The translations under genes were made by a program, and so were the position numbers. From Gammaproteobacteria bacterium (GTDB taxonomy: Bacteria > Pseudomonadota > Gammaproteobacteria > Pseudomonadales > Azotimanducaceae): DNA of 64,000 nt. The DNA lies in assembly GCA_026709225.1 (NCBI GenBank), contig JAPOTJ010000055.1, positions 14,826-78,825 of the forward strand, written 5' to 3'. Below, one piece after another: positions 34,453 through 42,871 of the stretch; the first letter of the stretch is position 1; each line of letters starts with the position of its first letter. The notes under the pieces are model-generated. The model worked only from the letters and a program-made list of their open reading frames with translations. It was not told where the DNA came from and ran no database searches.

Positions 34453-35003
34453 ATGGACCTGCGTCGGGTGAAAACGATAGACGAGATGCGGACGCTGCTG
34501 GCCGGCGTGCTGCTTGAATGCCGGGCCTTGGACCGGGCATCGGTCTGCGAACTGCTGGAATGAGCGCCGGGCGGTTCGGGCGGGTGTACACGCGCGCGGA
34601 CATCGTGCTGCTGGCGGAGGCGGACAGGCTCTGCGGGCAGATGTCGGGGAAGGCGATGGGGCATGTCCTGCGGCGGCAGTCGGAGGTCTTCGGCGAAGCG
34701 GCGTTCGGGCGCCTGGCGGGGATCTCGCCGAGCCACATCCACAACCTGCGGTGCTCGCGGACCTTGCGGTCGAAGCGGACGACGCTGGAGAAGATGGGGC
34801 CGTCGCCGTCGGCGATCAGCGAGCGCAGGCCGCCGGAGCCGAGGGGCGAGCCCGGGCACGTCAGGGTGACATCGTGCACTAGGGCGACCTTGACGGCGCC
34901 AAGGGCGTGTACTTGGTCAACTTGGTGGACTGCGAGACGCAACACCAGTGCATCGGCGCGCGACGAGCTGTTCAGGCATGTCTTCAAAGGCCGGGCCGCC
35001 TGA
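34453..35003 (+). pseudogene. Degraded integrase-type transposase
   Basis: Fragments of one DDE integrase/transposase occur in changing frames. The N-terminus is MDLRRVKTIDEMRTLL (34453-34563). A central part from 34560 has the recognisable YTRADIVLLAEADRL, RLAGISPSHIHNLRCSR and PEPRGEPGHVRV. A catalytic-domain piece at about 34880-34960 reads DLDGAKGVYLVNLVD. A tail reads ARDELFRHVFKGRAA, stopping at 35003. Compared with the intact family, the region between the N-terminus and YTRAD is deleted and frames shift near 34870 and 34950. It is therefore a dead insertion-sequence relic. No terminal inverted repeats were found. Confidence 0.7.
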
Positions 35004-35316
35004 CGCCGGGTGGATTCGTGTCCCGCAGCGACCGGGCCCCGGCGCCCGGCCGCATGGCACCCCGCTGCGGCATGGCGCCTGCCAAGCCCACAATCCGCAG
35101 CGCCGGGCTGCCGCAGCAGGCAGGTTTTCTGGGTTGCTCCGAAGTGCCCACCGCCGCCAACAGAACGCCAGTTCCACACGCAATCCCGGCCGAATCCGCT
35201 ACCATTCCGACCAAACCCTGTTGCTTACATCGCGGACCCACCCACCAAGAGACCTCGACTTACAAAGTCTCCATTATTCACCCTCATGTTCTTACTGGAG
35301 AACACTCGCTCGCCGA
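35004..35316. other. Gene-free stretch between two relics
   Basis: No intact gene is supported in these 313 bp between the transposase relic and the sulfotransferase relic. The left part is very GC-rich and the right part (about 35220-35310) notably AT-richer, which suggests a patchwork of insertion and deletion debris. I see no terminal repeats or structured RNA. Confidence 0.45.
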
Positions 35317-35600
35317 TCACTCGGAGAATTCGCGGACGAACCGCTCGATGAGGCTTCGCCCCCTTGCCGCGACCAGCCGCTTGGGCGCCGGACCATAGGC
35401 GGCCATGAAATCTTCCAGGCGTGGGCTCGCGTTGCGGAAGGGCTCCAGCGCGAGGCTCCCGGCGATGCCATTCGTGATGGGCGCGCCGGCCGGCTCGAAC
35501 AACCGCAGGGCGTCCGCCCGCAGGTTTTCAAACCGGCCGAAAAGCACCTGCCGCCCGTGCGCGACACGTGGACGTAAACGAAGTGGTCGGTTGCGATCAT
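35317..35600 (-). pseudogene. Internally deleted sulfotransferase-family relic
   Basis: On the minus strand the frame opens with MIATDHFVYVHVSRTGGR, typical of the nucleotide-binding start of sulfotransferase-like enzymes. After a frame change near 35545 it continues with a C-terminal part. That part reads FENLRADALRLFEPAGAP, FRNASPRLEDFMAAYG and LIERFVREF, the usual end of such proteins. The whole central domain is missing. It is a non-functional remnant of a transferred gene next to a dead transposase. Confidence 0.55.
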
Positions 35601-35646
35601 TGAAGAGATCAGCAATCGGGCACTTTGAATCGACATTCCCGTCGGT

Positions 35647-36108
35647 TCAAAAGCTCACCGCGTTTGCCAAAGGTTTTCCGCAGCTAATCAGAACGATGGC
35701 GGTTTGCCTCTGCTGAAACCGAATCGTCCGCTTTACCAAGGTCTTTTTGACATTGCTGTGGAAGCCGCGCCCGGCCACCACTGGCGTGAAATCGACATTG
35801 GTTTCCCCCGCAACCAGCTTGTCCACGATGTCGGCTCCGGCTTGCAACTGATCTGCGACTTGGGCGTGGACCTTGCCGCGCTTCAGCTCGAGCGCTACCA
35901 CCCAGCCAGTTTGGCCGTCGCTTTCTCCGAAGAGCAGGTAGTCGCAACGGGTTTCGCTTTTGCCGAGTGGCGAACCCGTCCGATCAAGGTCGAGAACCAA
36001 GCGCGGTTGCGGCACGTCTTTCAAGGGGACTTTGCAACCTTGCTTGCTGCAATGACTTACCTCCATGCTCGGTTCAACCCGCGAGCGCACGGCTTGCAGG
36101 AAACTCAC
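35647..36108 (-). CDS. Nuclease-like partner of the adjacent ATPase
   Basis: This protein of about 153 residues has a pattern resembling a PD-(D/E)xK nuclease core. CDYLLFGE supplies an acidic residue, followed by VVALELKRGK with the E-x-K pair, and then a helix with QVADQLQAGADIVDKL. I chose the GTG at 36108 because it overlaps the TGA of the ATPase gene (GTGA) and follows GGGAG; an earlier GTG at 36144 would overlap the ATPase by 40 bp. An ATPase coupled to a small nuclease-like protein is a common design in phage-defence modules. The role here is inferred, and I do not recognise the exact family. Confidence 0.6.
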   Translation of the reverse strand: MSFLQAVRSRVEPSMEVSHCSKQGCKVPLKDVPQPRLVLDLDRTGSPLGKSETRCDYLLFGESDGQTGWVVALELKRGKVHAQVADQLQAGADIVDKLVAGETNVDFTPVVAGRGFHSNVKKTLVKRTIRFQQRQTAIVLISCGKPLANAVSF

Positions 36109-37613
36109 GCATTGCTCCCGGCCAGATTGCCCAAGGTCACCCACTTGTTGTAGGTCTCGGCAGACACATCATCAAAGCTGGCGGAGTACAGATCGCCGGA
36201 GGCGCTGAGGTTGACCTCCTCGATCACCGTGCCCTTGGGCCGTTTTTTTGGATTGAATGCCCAGACGCCGACCTCCGATCTCTGGAGAGCAATGCCGTTG
36301 CCCTTGGCAGTCTTTTGGCGTGACTTGGGCACTGCGGATGTGAGGACAATGTTGCTGAGCTCCTCCAGAACCCACTCGCTGTGGGTGGTCACTAGAACCC
36401 GGATGCCTGAATTCACGACGCTTGCGATCTGCCGGGTGAACTCAACCTGCATGGCGGGATGCAGATGCGATTCAGGTTCCTCGATGATCAGGAGGTCGCC
36501 CGGTACAACCAAATGGCGCAGGAACAGCACCACCGGGGCAAGTTCGGAAACCATGGAGGAGGCGTTCATCAAGGGCAGCGTTTCACGCCACCCCTCCGGC
36601 TGGTAAGCGAAGCGGGGATAGCCCGCGGCCTCGCCTGTTTCCATCAGCACCGTGCCTTGGAGGATGGCGTCCTCAATCTTCCCGGCTTGGCTGGCGCGCG
36701 ATTTCCGGCGCCGATGCGGATGGCTGTCAATGCCGATCAGTTGCTCCAGAAAGTCTGCCAGCACGCCGGACAGCGTGGGCGTCTTGGGCGCTTGACGCAG
36801 GCCAGCCATTGCGGCTCTTTCGATCAGTGCGCTGACGACGACGCTGTGCGCGTGCATGACGCCCGTTCGATCCGCTGGCAGGTAGTAGGCCTGGCGATGC
36901 AGCGCGCCAACAATCTCAGGCAGCAACAGGTCGATCAATGACTCCAACAGGCGCGCATACCGGAACGGCGCTTCGGGCCGGCCGACGAGGAGTCGGCCGA
37001 TTCGTTCCAGTTCCCAGAGAGTGCGGCTGTGGCTGGTTTCGCCGTTGAGCGAAAACTCCAGTTCGTCAGGAAAAGTGGAGATGAACTCCAGTGGTTTCAG
37101 TGACAGCTTGTGCTCAAACTTGATCGAGCCAGCGTCATCTGATGGTTTGCGCACGGTGACTCCCGATTGTCCGCCTTTCCCTCTGCGGACCAGAGCGGGA
37201 AGGCTGGCGGCCCCAAAGCATCGGGTGATTTCATCGGCAAGGGCGCTGGCCTGCTCGGAGAATAGGGACTGAATCGTCCGGGCAACGGCGGATGGTATGG
37301 TCAGCGCATCGTCGCTTCGCCCCTCCCACGGAGGCTCATCATGGCTGCCGAAAACTTCACCGGCCCAGTCCCCAACGGCCTTGATTGTGCTGCTTGGCGT
37401 TCCGCTCTCCGACGCAAAGCGAACAGGATTGCGCATGCCGCCCGGCATCTCCGACCCGAAGAACCGATGCAGCGCATAGATTAGGATGGCTAAGTAGGAC
37501 TTGCCCGTGTTGCTCGGTCCCACAAAGACCGTCAACGGACGCAGATCGATTCGTCCTTCAATGATCGGGCCAAAATTGGCGAGTTCCAGTTCGATCGGTT
37601 CTTTGGTGGTCAT
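36105..37613 (-). CDS. AAA/OLD-like ABC-type ATPase
   Basis: This 502-residue SMC/ABC-type ATPase is of the kind found in OLD, Septu and retron-associated systems. The N-terminus reads IELELANFGPI followed by Walker A VGPSNTGKSYLA (about 29-40). A long helical middle follows, then a Walker B LLIIEEPESHLHPAMQ and a switch-type VTTHSEWVLEEL near the C-terminus. No Toprim domain is visible, so it is not a complete OLD nuclease. The nuclease function would come from the overlapping downstream gene. The start MTTKEP at 37613 is the family-like start; 21 upstream in-frame residues look non-coding. Confidence 0.85.
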   Translation of the reverse strand: MTTKEPIELELANFGPIIEGRIDLRPLTVFVGPSNTGKSYLAILIYALHRFFGSEMPGGMRNPVRFASESGTPSSTIKAVGDWAGEVFGSHDEPPWEGRSDDALTIPSAVARTIQSLFSEQASALADEITRCFGAASLPALVRRGKGGQSGVTVRKPSDDAGSIKFEHKLSLKPLEFISTFPDELEFSLNGETSHSRTLWELERIGRLLVGRPEAPFRYARLLESLIDLLLPEIVGALHRQAYYLPADRTGVMHAHSVVVSALIERAAMAGLRQAPKTPTLSGVLADFLEQLIGIDSHPHRRRKSRASQAGKIEDAILQGTVLMETGEAAGYPRFAYQPEGWRETLPLMNASSMVSELAPVVLFLRHLVVPGDLLIIEEPESHLHPAMQVEFTRQIASVVNSGIRVLVTTHSEWVLEELSNIVLTSAVPKSRQKTAKGNGIALQRSEVGVWAFNPKKRPKGTVIEEVNLSASGDLYSASFDDVSAETYNKWVTLGNLAGSNA

Positions 37614-37934
37614 TCTTCGTCCCAGTAAGTCTTGACGAGCGCGCTGATGCGAAAGGCAACTCCATCTCCTCATCATACGCGCCCGTAGCCGTCTGGTAGG
37701 CTCCCTCGGTGCCTTGTTGCCAACACACTGAAGGAACCGCGCTGGCGAGGATGGGTGAATATCCTAGCCAGTACGGTTCCCCGCTCGAAACTTGTTCACG
37801 GGAGGCAAAGTACGGCTGGCTCAATGCGGAATCAAGCGAAAATCGCACCCGCGCATGTCGCCCTGAATGCCGTTGAAGCGAAAGTGATGACGCATGTATT
37901 CCTCATGCTTTCGCTTGATCTTTCACAATAGCCG
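37614..37934. other. Region without a recognised gene
   Basis: This 321-bp stretch lies between the ATPase gene and the coiled-coil gene. A minus-strand frame from a GTG at 37848 (96 codons, running into the ATPase gene in another frame) has plausible composition (GYSPILASAVPSVCWQQG). A 33-residue piece ending DMRGCDFRLIPH overlaps it near 37930-37830. I recognise neither, so they may be debris of transferred genes. No clear promoter stands out. Confidence 0.35.
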
Positions 37935-38261
37935 TCACCCATCTTTCGCAGGCAGGCGATCTAGCATGAGCGAATAAAGATTGTCGAGCCTCCGGTTTGT
38001 GTCCTTTATGTCGGAGCGAAACTGCTCGTGCTCCTTCGCCCCTGCCTGGATCGCGGCTTCTATGCGGGCGATGTTGGACGCCTGCTCCTTCGCACCCGCT
38101 TGGATCGAGGCTTCCATGCGAGCGATGTTGGCCTCGCCAACTTTTCCAACAGCTTCTATCTGAGTGCTAAGCTTTGAACTCACGTTCTGAATGACGATCC
38201 AAACAATACCTATGGTGATTGCCGCAATCGTCGCCCACGGCATGAAATCTTGAATTGTCAT
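37935..38261 (-). CDS. Membrane-anchored coiled-coil protein
   Basis: This protein of about 108 residues has one N-terminal membrane segment (MPWATIAAITIGIVWIVIQN) followed by a charged helical coiled-coil stalk with a tandem 18-residue repeat (NIARMEASIQAGAKEQAS, then NIARIEAAIQAGAKEHEQ). It ends RRLDNLYSLMLDRL. I chose the ATG at 38261 because GGAAAA precedes it; an ATG four codons earlier is possible. The function is unknown; similar short membrane-stalk proteins are common accessory genes. It lies immediately beside the second copy of the carboxylase/tRNA flank repeat. Confidence 0.6.
   Translation of the reverse strand: MTIQDFMPWATIAAITIGIVWIVIQNVSSKLSTQIEAVGKVGEANIARMEASIQAGAKEQASNIARIEAAIQAGAKEHEQFRSDIKDTNRRLDNLYSLMLDRLPAKDG
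38029..38136. repeat. 54-bp tandem repeat inside the coiled-coil gene
   Basis: Two consecutive 54-bp units (38029-38082 and 38083-38136) begin with TGCTCCTTCG and differ at a few positions. They encode the two 18-residue coiled-coil repeats. Because the unit is a multiple of three, copy-number changes would alter stalk length without breaking the frame. Confidence 0.8.
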
Positions 38262-38336
38262 AGCGTTTTCCATTGGTGGCACCGTGCGTATCGATGCGGA
38301 TTCTAGCACCGACAGCATCCCCCGTCCGACGCGCCC

Positions 38337-38467
38337 CGCGCGATGCGGATGGCGATTTCGCCGCGGTTGGCGATAAGGATTCGGTTGAAGGCCATGCTGG
38401 TCTCGGGGACTGCGTATGCATGCAATTGCGCAAGAGTTGGGTGCGGGTTGCAAGTCGCAGAGTTGTC
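38337..38467. repeat. Repeat copy B: carboxylase start joined to tRNA flank, tRNA missing
   Basis: Positions 38337-38420 match 34104-34187, and 38422-38467 match 34347-34392, with overall identity of about 92%. Only one base separates the two parts here, against 159 bp in copy A, where the intervening DNA carries tRNA-Gly. The copy is in the same orientation as copy A, so the 34.4-38.3 kb patch is flanked by imperfect direct repeats. The divergence implies an old event or import from a related genome. Confidence 0.85.
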
Positions 38468-38604
38468 TTGTCAGCGCGACGCAGTATAGTAAGAAGAGGT
38501 ATCGTTAAGTATTTAAGCCGCCGAGCAATCTTTTCATTAAAGCAACGAGATCCCTTTGTGCTTATCCTCAACCCCAAGTTCACGCCGATGTGGAGAGATG
38601 CACA

Positions 38605-38799
38605 ATGACAGGAAAGAAAGTCCCCAAGGTACGTCTTGTTGATCCCAATGTCGAACCGACAGACGAAGAACTGGCGATGATTGCAGAGTCAATGATGGAA
38701 GGCGTCAAGCAACGTGCGGAAAAAGCAGAAGCCGCGTTTCAAGCACAAATGCGAACCGTGTTCGGGCCACAGTACCAAGCGAGTAACCATGAGCGATGA
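38605..38799 (+). CDS. Hypothetical small protein
   Basis: This 64-residue charged, helical protein begins MTGKKVPKVRLVDPNVEPTD and has an Ala/Glu/Lys-rich second half (EGVKQRAEKAEAAFQAQM). GGAGAG sits at proper distance before the ATG at 38605. A further 31-codon frame (38789-38884) overlaps its end and may be translated by coupling, but nothing supports that beyond the overlap. I do not recognise the family. It lies right of the duplicated flank, in the accessory patch. Confidence 0.5.
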   Translation: MTGKKVPKVRLVDPNVEPTDEELAMIAESMMEGVKQRAEKAEAAFQAQMRTVFGPQYQASNHER

Positions 38800-38898
38800 G
38801 CGCCAGACAACCCAACCTCATCGTCATTGGAGGCGCGCTTGGTGCGCATTCCCATTGAACCAGAAAAAAGTTAACACAGCATGACGGTTGGATGACTG

Positions 38899-38927
38899 TT
38901 CGGTGACAGGCGCGAGGCCCCTATAAT
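38899..38927 (+). promoter_or_regulatory. Probable promoter of the NnrU-like gene
   Basis: A perfect TATAAT (38922-38927) lies 17 bp after TTCGGT (38899-38904), a weak -35 match. The predicted transcript would begin near 38934, about 30 bases before the ATG of the NnrU-family gene. Confidence 0.4.
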
Positions 38928-38962
38928 TGGTGTGTGTCCCTTTTTGTGTGGTGGTGCATCTG

Positions 38963-39691
38963 ATGGCGGCTTTTGCGATGAGTGAATTTGCGTGGTTGTG
39001 CGTATGGGCGCTGCTGTTCGTCTTGCAGCACCTTGGGGTCACGAGTTCTGGACTGCGCACAGCGCTTGTCGGCAGGGTGGGCGAAAAAGCGTATCTCGGC
39101 GTCTACTCGCTGCTGTCGATCGTCATTTTCGTGTTGCTGGTGCGGGCGTACAACGACAGCCTGCCGAGCATGGTGTTCTGGCCGACATTCGAGTGGATGC
39201 GCGTGCTTGCGCTGTGTGTCATGCCCGTCGCGCTGTTCCTCTTGATCGGCGGTCTGGTGCATCGCAACCCATCGACGGTCGGCGTGGTGCTCGATGACGG
39301 CGAGGAAGTGCCAGTCACCGGCGTGATGCGCATCACGCGCCATCCGGTGCAGTCTGCGATTCTTCTCTGGTCGCTCACCCATGTGCTCGTCAATCCCGAC
39401 CCGCCGTCGCTTGTCTTCTTCGGCGCTATCGCGCTCGTGTCGGGCTATGGCATGCGCCTCATCGATCAGCGCAAGCAAGCCGTGTTTGGCGCATCTTGGC
39501 AAGCGTTCAGTGAGGCGACGTCTGCTATTCCGTTTGTCGCGGTTGCCAGCGGGCGCCAATCGCTGCGGCTCAAGGAGATCGGCGTGCTGGCGCCTGCGCT
39601 GACGCTTTTCGCCTATTTTGCGCTGTGGTGGGGACACGCATACGTATCGGGCGTGTCGCTCGTTCAAGTCATTCAGGCAGCAAATGCCTGA
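38963..39691 (+). CDS. NnrU family membrane protein
   Basis: This integral membrane protein of about 242 residues has six or seven hydrophobic segments. The NnrU/isoprenylcysteine-methyltransferase-like signature is [21 protein letters not shown], followed by [16 protein letters not shown]. NnrU was first linked to denitrification gene clusters, but the wider family is not restricted to them, and no nitrite or nitric oxide reductase gene is nearby. I chose the ATG at 38963; an ATG at 38978 is possible. Its end overlaps the convergent malate dehydrogenase gene by 23 bp. Confidence 0.82.
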   Translation: MAAFAMSEFAWLCVWALLFVLQHLGVTSSGLRTALVGRVGEKAYLGVYSLLSIVIFVLLVRAYNDSLPSMVFWPTFEWMRVLALCVMPVALFLLIGGLVHRNPSTVGVVLDDGEEVPVTGVMRITRHPVQSAILLWSLTHVLVNPDPPSLVFFGAIALVSGYGMRLIDQRKQAVFGASWQAFSEATSAIPFVAVASGRQSLRLKEIGVLAPALTLFAYFALWWGHAYVSGVSLVQVIQAANA

Positions 39692-40652
39692 CCGCATCGC
39701 GTTCTTCAATGAGTTCGGCTTGCGTGAGCATCATGCGCTTGCGGCTCTCTTCGCCGATTGACCAGGACTGCTCGATCTGCCATTCGCAGTCCGTCGTGTG
39801 GCAGGGGAACGAATAGATGAGGCCAGGCTCGGTGTCGAAGCTGCCATCTGAACAGACGCCCATGCTCACGACATCCTCGCCGCCAGAGCCACTGAGCCAG
39901 TCGCGCATGTGCTCGATGGCGGCGTTGGCAGCCGAAGCGGCTGACGAAGCCCCGCGCGCCTTGATGATCGCGGCGCCGCGCTGCTGCACCGACGGAATGA
40001 AGGTGTCAGAAACCCAGGCCGCATCGACAAGTTCGCCAGCGGCGCGTCCGTCAACGCTCGCGTTGGTGATGTCCGGATACTGCGTGGCCGAGTGATTGCC
40101 CCAGATGCACAGGCGCGTCACGCGGCTGACATGCGTGCTAACTTTCTCAGCAAGCTGGGCTTTGGCGCGATTGTGGTCGAGCCGGGTCATGGCCGTGAAT
40201 TGCCGCGGATTGAGGCTCGGCGCGTTTCGCTGCGCAATGAGGCAATTGGTGTTGGCCGGATTGCCGACGACGAGCACGCGCACGTCTCTCGATGCGACCT
40301 GATCGAGCGCGCGGCCTTGCACTGAAAAAATCGCTGCATTGGCTTCCAAGAGGTCTTTGCGCTCCATGCCCGGTCCGCGCGGCCTGGAGCCGACAAGCAG
40401 CGCGACCTCGGTGTCCGCAAAGGCGACTTGGGCATCATCGCTTGCCTGCACGTCTGCAAGTAGGTCGAAGGCGCAGTCGTGCAATTCCATGATGACGCCG
40501 CCCAAGGCATCGAGCGCTGGCGTGATTTCAAGCAGCTTGAGAATGACCGGCTGGTCGGGGCCGAGCAGTTGCCCGGATGCAATCCGAAAGAGCAGGGCAT
40601 AGCCGATTTGACCGGCAGCGCCGGTGACGGAAACGACGACTGGAGGCTTCAT
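39669..40652 (-). CDS. mdh: Malate dehydrogenase
   Basis: This NAD-dependent malate dehydrogenase (327 residues) interconverts malate and oxaloacetate in the TCA cycle. The dinucleotide-binding loop is [15 protein letters not shown], and NPANTNC precedes the substrate region. The catalytic histidine lies in [11 protein letters not shown] with the partner aspartate in TRLDHNRA. The length and the [14 protein letters not shown] start fit the LDH-like MDH type, not the 312-residue enteric type. The ATG at 40652 is preferred over a TTG four codons upstream. Confidence 0.96.
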   Translation of the reverse strand: MKPPVVVSVTGAAGQIGYALLFRIASGQLLGPDQPVILKLLEITPALDALGGVIMELHDCAFDLLADVQASDDAQVAFADTEVALLVGSRPRGPGMERKDLLEANAAIFSVQGRALDQVASRDVRVLVVGNPANTNCLIAQRNAPSLNPRQFTAMTRLDHNRAKAQLAEKVSTHVSRVTRLCIWGNHSATQYPDITNASVDGRAAGELVDAAWVSDTFIPSVQQRGAAIIKARGASSAASAANAAIEHMRDWLSGSGGEDVVSMGVCSDGSFDTEPGLIYSFPCHTTDCEWQIEQSWSIGEESRKRMMLTQAELIEERDAVRHLLPE

Positions 40653-40690
40653 ATGGGGCTTCAATCAAGTGGAGAGCAGCGAAAATTGTA

Positions 40691-41716
40691 TCAATGTGCG
40701 CCGATGAGCTTCTTGACCGCGCTGCGTGCCCGCGCCAAGTCTGTGTTGTCGTAAGGTGCGCAAGGCGGCAGTTCGGTGGTGCCTTCGCGAAGCCAGCATG
40801 CATGGCCTGCATCAACGATTGGCTCGTGAAGCCTGCCGATGTCGCGCCGAAGTCTGCGCGGCGCAAGGCGCATGGCGAGCCTGTGCGCAATGGCGCTGAC
40901 TCGGAAGTTCGCGGCGTGCCGCCACCAGCGGGCATCGCCAAAATCAAAAAGCAGGACGGGTTTCTTTATCGCTAGCGCATCGCTCAGCATGGAAGCGCTG
41001 TCGCAGGTCACGATCACGGCATCGGCGCTTGCGAGGTAATCCGCATAGGGATTGTCCGCTTGTCCCCAGCACCAGAGGTGGTGCGGTACTTGCAAACTTT
41101 CGAGGTGTGCTGTTGCCGAAGCAGGCGTTCGCGCACTCGTCGAGATGAGCAGGCTGCCTGACAGCGCCTTGGCGAGTTCGCTCGAGAGGCGCGCAAGGCG
41201 CTCGCTGTGCCGATGGTCAAGCGTCCACGCGCCGCTATTCCCGCCAATCAAGAGCGCGATGTGTGGTTTCGGCAAGTGACTGAAACCTGATGTCGATACG
41301 TGCGACGCTCGTGTCGATGCGTGCAATGGAAGCTGAAGTTCGATGCGTTTTTCCGCCGGTTCCAGCAAATACTGCGGCGTGAACAATACGAGGTCGAAGC
41401 CATCCGGATGGTGCCACGGCCTGCCGAGATGCACGATTTTCGTCCGGCCCTCAGATGCCTTGCCGATGTAGCGCGCGGCGGCTTCGTTTCGCCGCCCGGC
41501 GGTGATCACGAGGTCTGGCCAAGGCGGTTTGATCAGCCGCTTCGATCGCCCGTCGAGCCCTCTGAGGCTCGGTCTGCCAATGAGCGTCACCATCAACTCG
41601 GCAGGCGAATAGCGCATGGGTATCTCGCGAGTCTCAACGTCGAGTGCGCTAGCGAGGGCGCGCATCTGCGCATTGTCGCCAGCTTTGTGGCCGGTCAGTA
41701 GCCAGGCTTGCGGCAT
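40691..41716 (-). CDS. ELM1/GtrOC1-family putative glycosyltransferase
   Basis: This protein of about 341 residues is of the mitochondrial-fission-ELM1-like family (DUF1022). Family landmarks are LLTGHKAGDNAQMRALA at the start, DLVITAGRRNEAAARYI, VHLGRPWHHPDGFDLVLFTPQY, LLIGGNSGAWTLD, and VTCDSASMLSDALAIKKPVLLF near the end. The last pattern resembles a nucleotide-sugar binding site of GT-B glycosyltransferases. Bacterial members have been proposed to act in surface polysaccharide or lipid A assembly. The gene is divergent from lptF, which supports an envelope role. The ATG at 41716 is preferred over an upstream TTG. Confidence 0.85.
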   Translation of the reverse strand: MPQAWLLTGHKAGDNAQMRALASALDVETREIPMRYSPAELMVTLIGRPSLRGLDGRSKRLIKPPWPDLVITAGRRNEAAARYIGKASEGRTKIVHLGRPWHHPDGFDLVLFTPQYLLEPAEKRIELQLPLHASTRASHVSTSGFSHLPKPHIALLIGGNSGAWTLDHRHSERLARLSSELAKALSGSLLISTSARTPASATAHLESLQVPHHLWCWGQADNPYADYLASADAVIVTCDSASMLSDALAIKKPVLLFDFGDARWWRHAANFRVSAIAHRLAMRLAPRRLRRDIGRLHEPIVDAGHACWLREGTTELPPCAPYDNTDLARARSAVKKLIGAH

Positions 41717-41818
41717 GGGAAGCGAAACGAACAAGGGAATTGAACCTTACATGAAACGCCCGCCCACATGAGCGCCTGATAAGATGCTGAGACCTCACCA
41801 CCCTTCCTCATCACGCTC

Positions 41819-42871
41819 TTGATTGCCGCGCGCTACTTGCATCTTTCGACCTTGACGCCGATCGCCTTGTCGTTCGCGCTGCTCGTCGCGCTCTTTCTCT
41901 TCTTTGCGGCGGCAGATCTGCTGAACGACGCTGTCAGCCGCGTGCTGAGCGCCGCCTCGCTACCTCGCCTGCTGCTCGTGCAAACCTTGATCGCCTGCGA
42001 AGTGCTGATCCCCTCGGCGCTTTATTTCGGCATCGTGGACGGGCTTGGCCGAATGTACCGCAGCTCGGAACTCGTGGTGTTCTACGCGAATGGCTGGAGC
42101 GAAGTGCGAACGGCGCTGACACTCGCCCAAGTGCTGATTCCTGCGGCGATTCTCGTCGCGGTCCTTTCCATCTTCGTGCGTCCCATTGCGTATGAGCTGA
42201 GTTATGCGATCGAAGCTGAATCTGCCAAGCGTATCGAACCCGAGAGCTTGGTGCCTGGGCGCTTCTATCCTTTGGCGGATGAGGAGATGACCTTGAGCGT
42301 CGGCGGCGTCGATGGTGACCTCATGCTCGATGTGTTTGTGCAGACGGAAGGCGGCGACGGATCGCGGGTGATTCGGGCGCGTGAGGGGCGGCTGCTCGAA
42401 TCAGGCGCGGAGCCCGGCGTCGGGCGGGTCATCGAGTTAACTGACGGCTACGCTTACCGGCTCGGCGCTGGCGTCGATCACGAATACACATACGAGCGCC
42501 TGCAATTGAAGCTCGAAGCGCCCTCCCAGGCGAGCCAAGTGCGCAATCGACGCGCGCAGCCGACCGAGGCGCTGTTTGGTTCCGATAATCCGAAGGAAGC
42601 AGCCGAGCTTCAATGGCGCTTGTCACTGCCGTTCACCTCGCTGCTCATGGGGCTGCTCGCCGTGCCTTTGGCGCGAAGCGCTCCGCGGCGGAGCCGCTTT
42701 CGGCAAATGCTGTTTGCGATCCTTGCCTATGCGGTGGCGTTCAACCTCGCCATTATCGCCAAGGGCTGGGTCGAGAGCGGACTCGTCGGCGTGTTCCCCG
42801 GCATCTGGTGGTTTCACGGACTGCTGCTGCTCACGCTGGTGCTCTTGATGCGGTGGCCAGCGCTCCGCTAA
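41819..42871 (+). CDS. lptF: LPS export permease LptF
   Basis: This inner-membrane permease (350 residues) of the LptB2FG transporter extracts lipopolysaccharide for transport to the cell surface. Three N-terminal membrane segments (about 12-34, 48-70 and 95-120) are followed by a periplasmic beta-jellyroll domain (about 130-260) and further helices, including LPFTSLLMGLLAVPLARSAPR. The start is a TTG (LIAARYLHL), matching the family's first helix. It overlaps lptG by one base (TAATG). lptA and lptB are not in the window. Confidence 0.9.
   Translation: MIAARYLHLSTLTPIALSFALLVALFLFFAAADLLNDAVSRVLSAASLPRLLLVQTLIACEVLIPSALYFGIVDGLGRMYRSSELVVFYANGWSEVRTALTLAQVLIPAAILVAVLSIFVRPIAYELSYAIEAESAKRIEPESLVPGRFYPLADEEMTLSVGGVDGDLMLDVFVQTEGGDGSRVIRAREGRLLESGAEPGVGRVIELTDGYAYRLGAGVDHEYTYERLQLKLEAPSQASQVRNRRAQPTEALFGSDNPKEAAELQWRLSLPFTSLLMGLLAVPLARSAPRRSRFRQMLFAILAYAVAFNLAIIAKGWVESGLVGVFPGIWWFHGLLLLTLVLLMRWPALR

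Noticed and set aside
34295-35179. A 294-codon minus-strand frame over the transposase relic
   Set aside because: The plus strand carries recognisable transposase fragments here. The minus-strand frame is low-complexity Arg/Ser/Pro-rich and includes the tRNA region.
38789-38884. A separate 31-codon gene after the 64-residue protein
   Set aside because: Only a start/stop overlap supports it. Composition and length are compatible with chance, so it is mentioned only in the neighbour's entry.
42613-42870. A longer LptG start reading back into lptF
   Set aside because: The extra 86 residues are out-of-frame lptF sequence. The ATG at 42871 gives the family N-terminus and a TAATG overlap.
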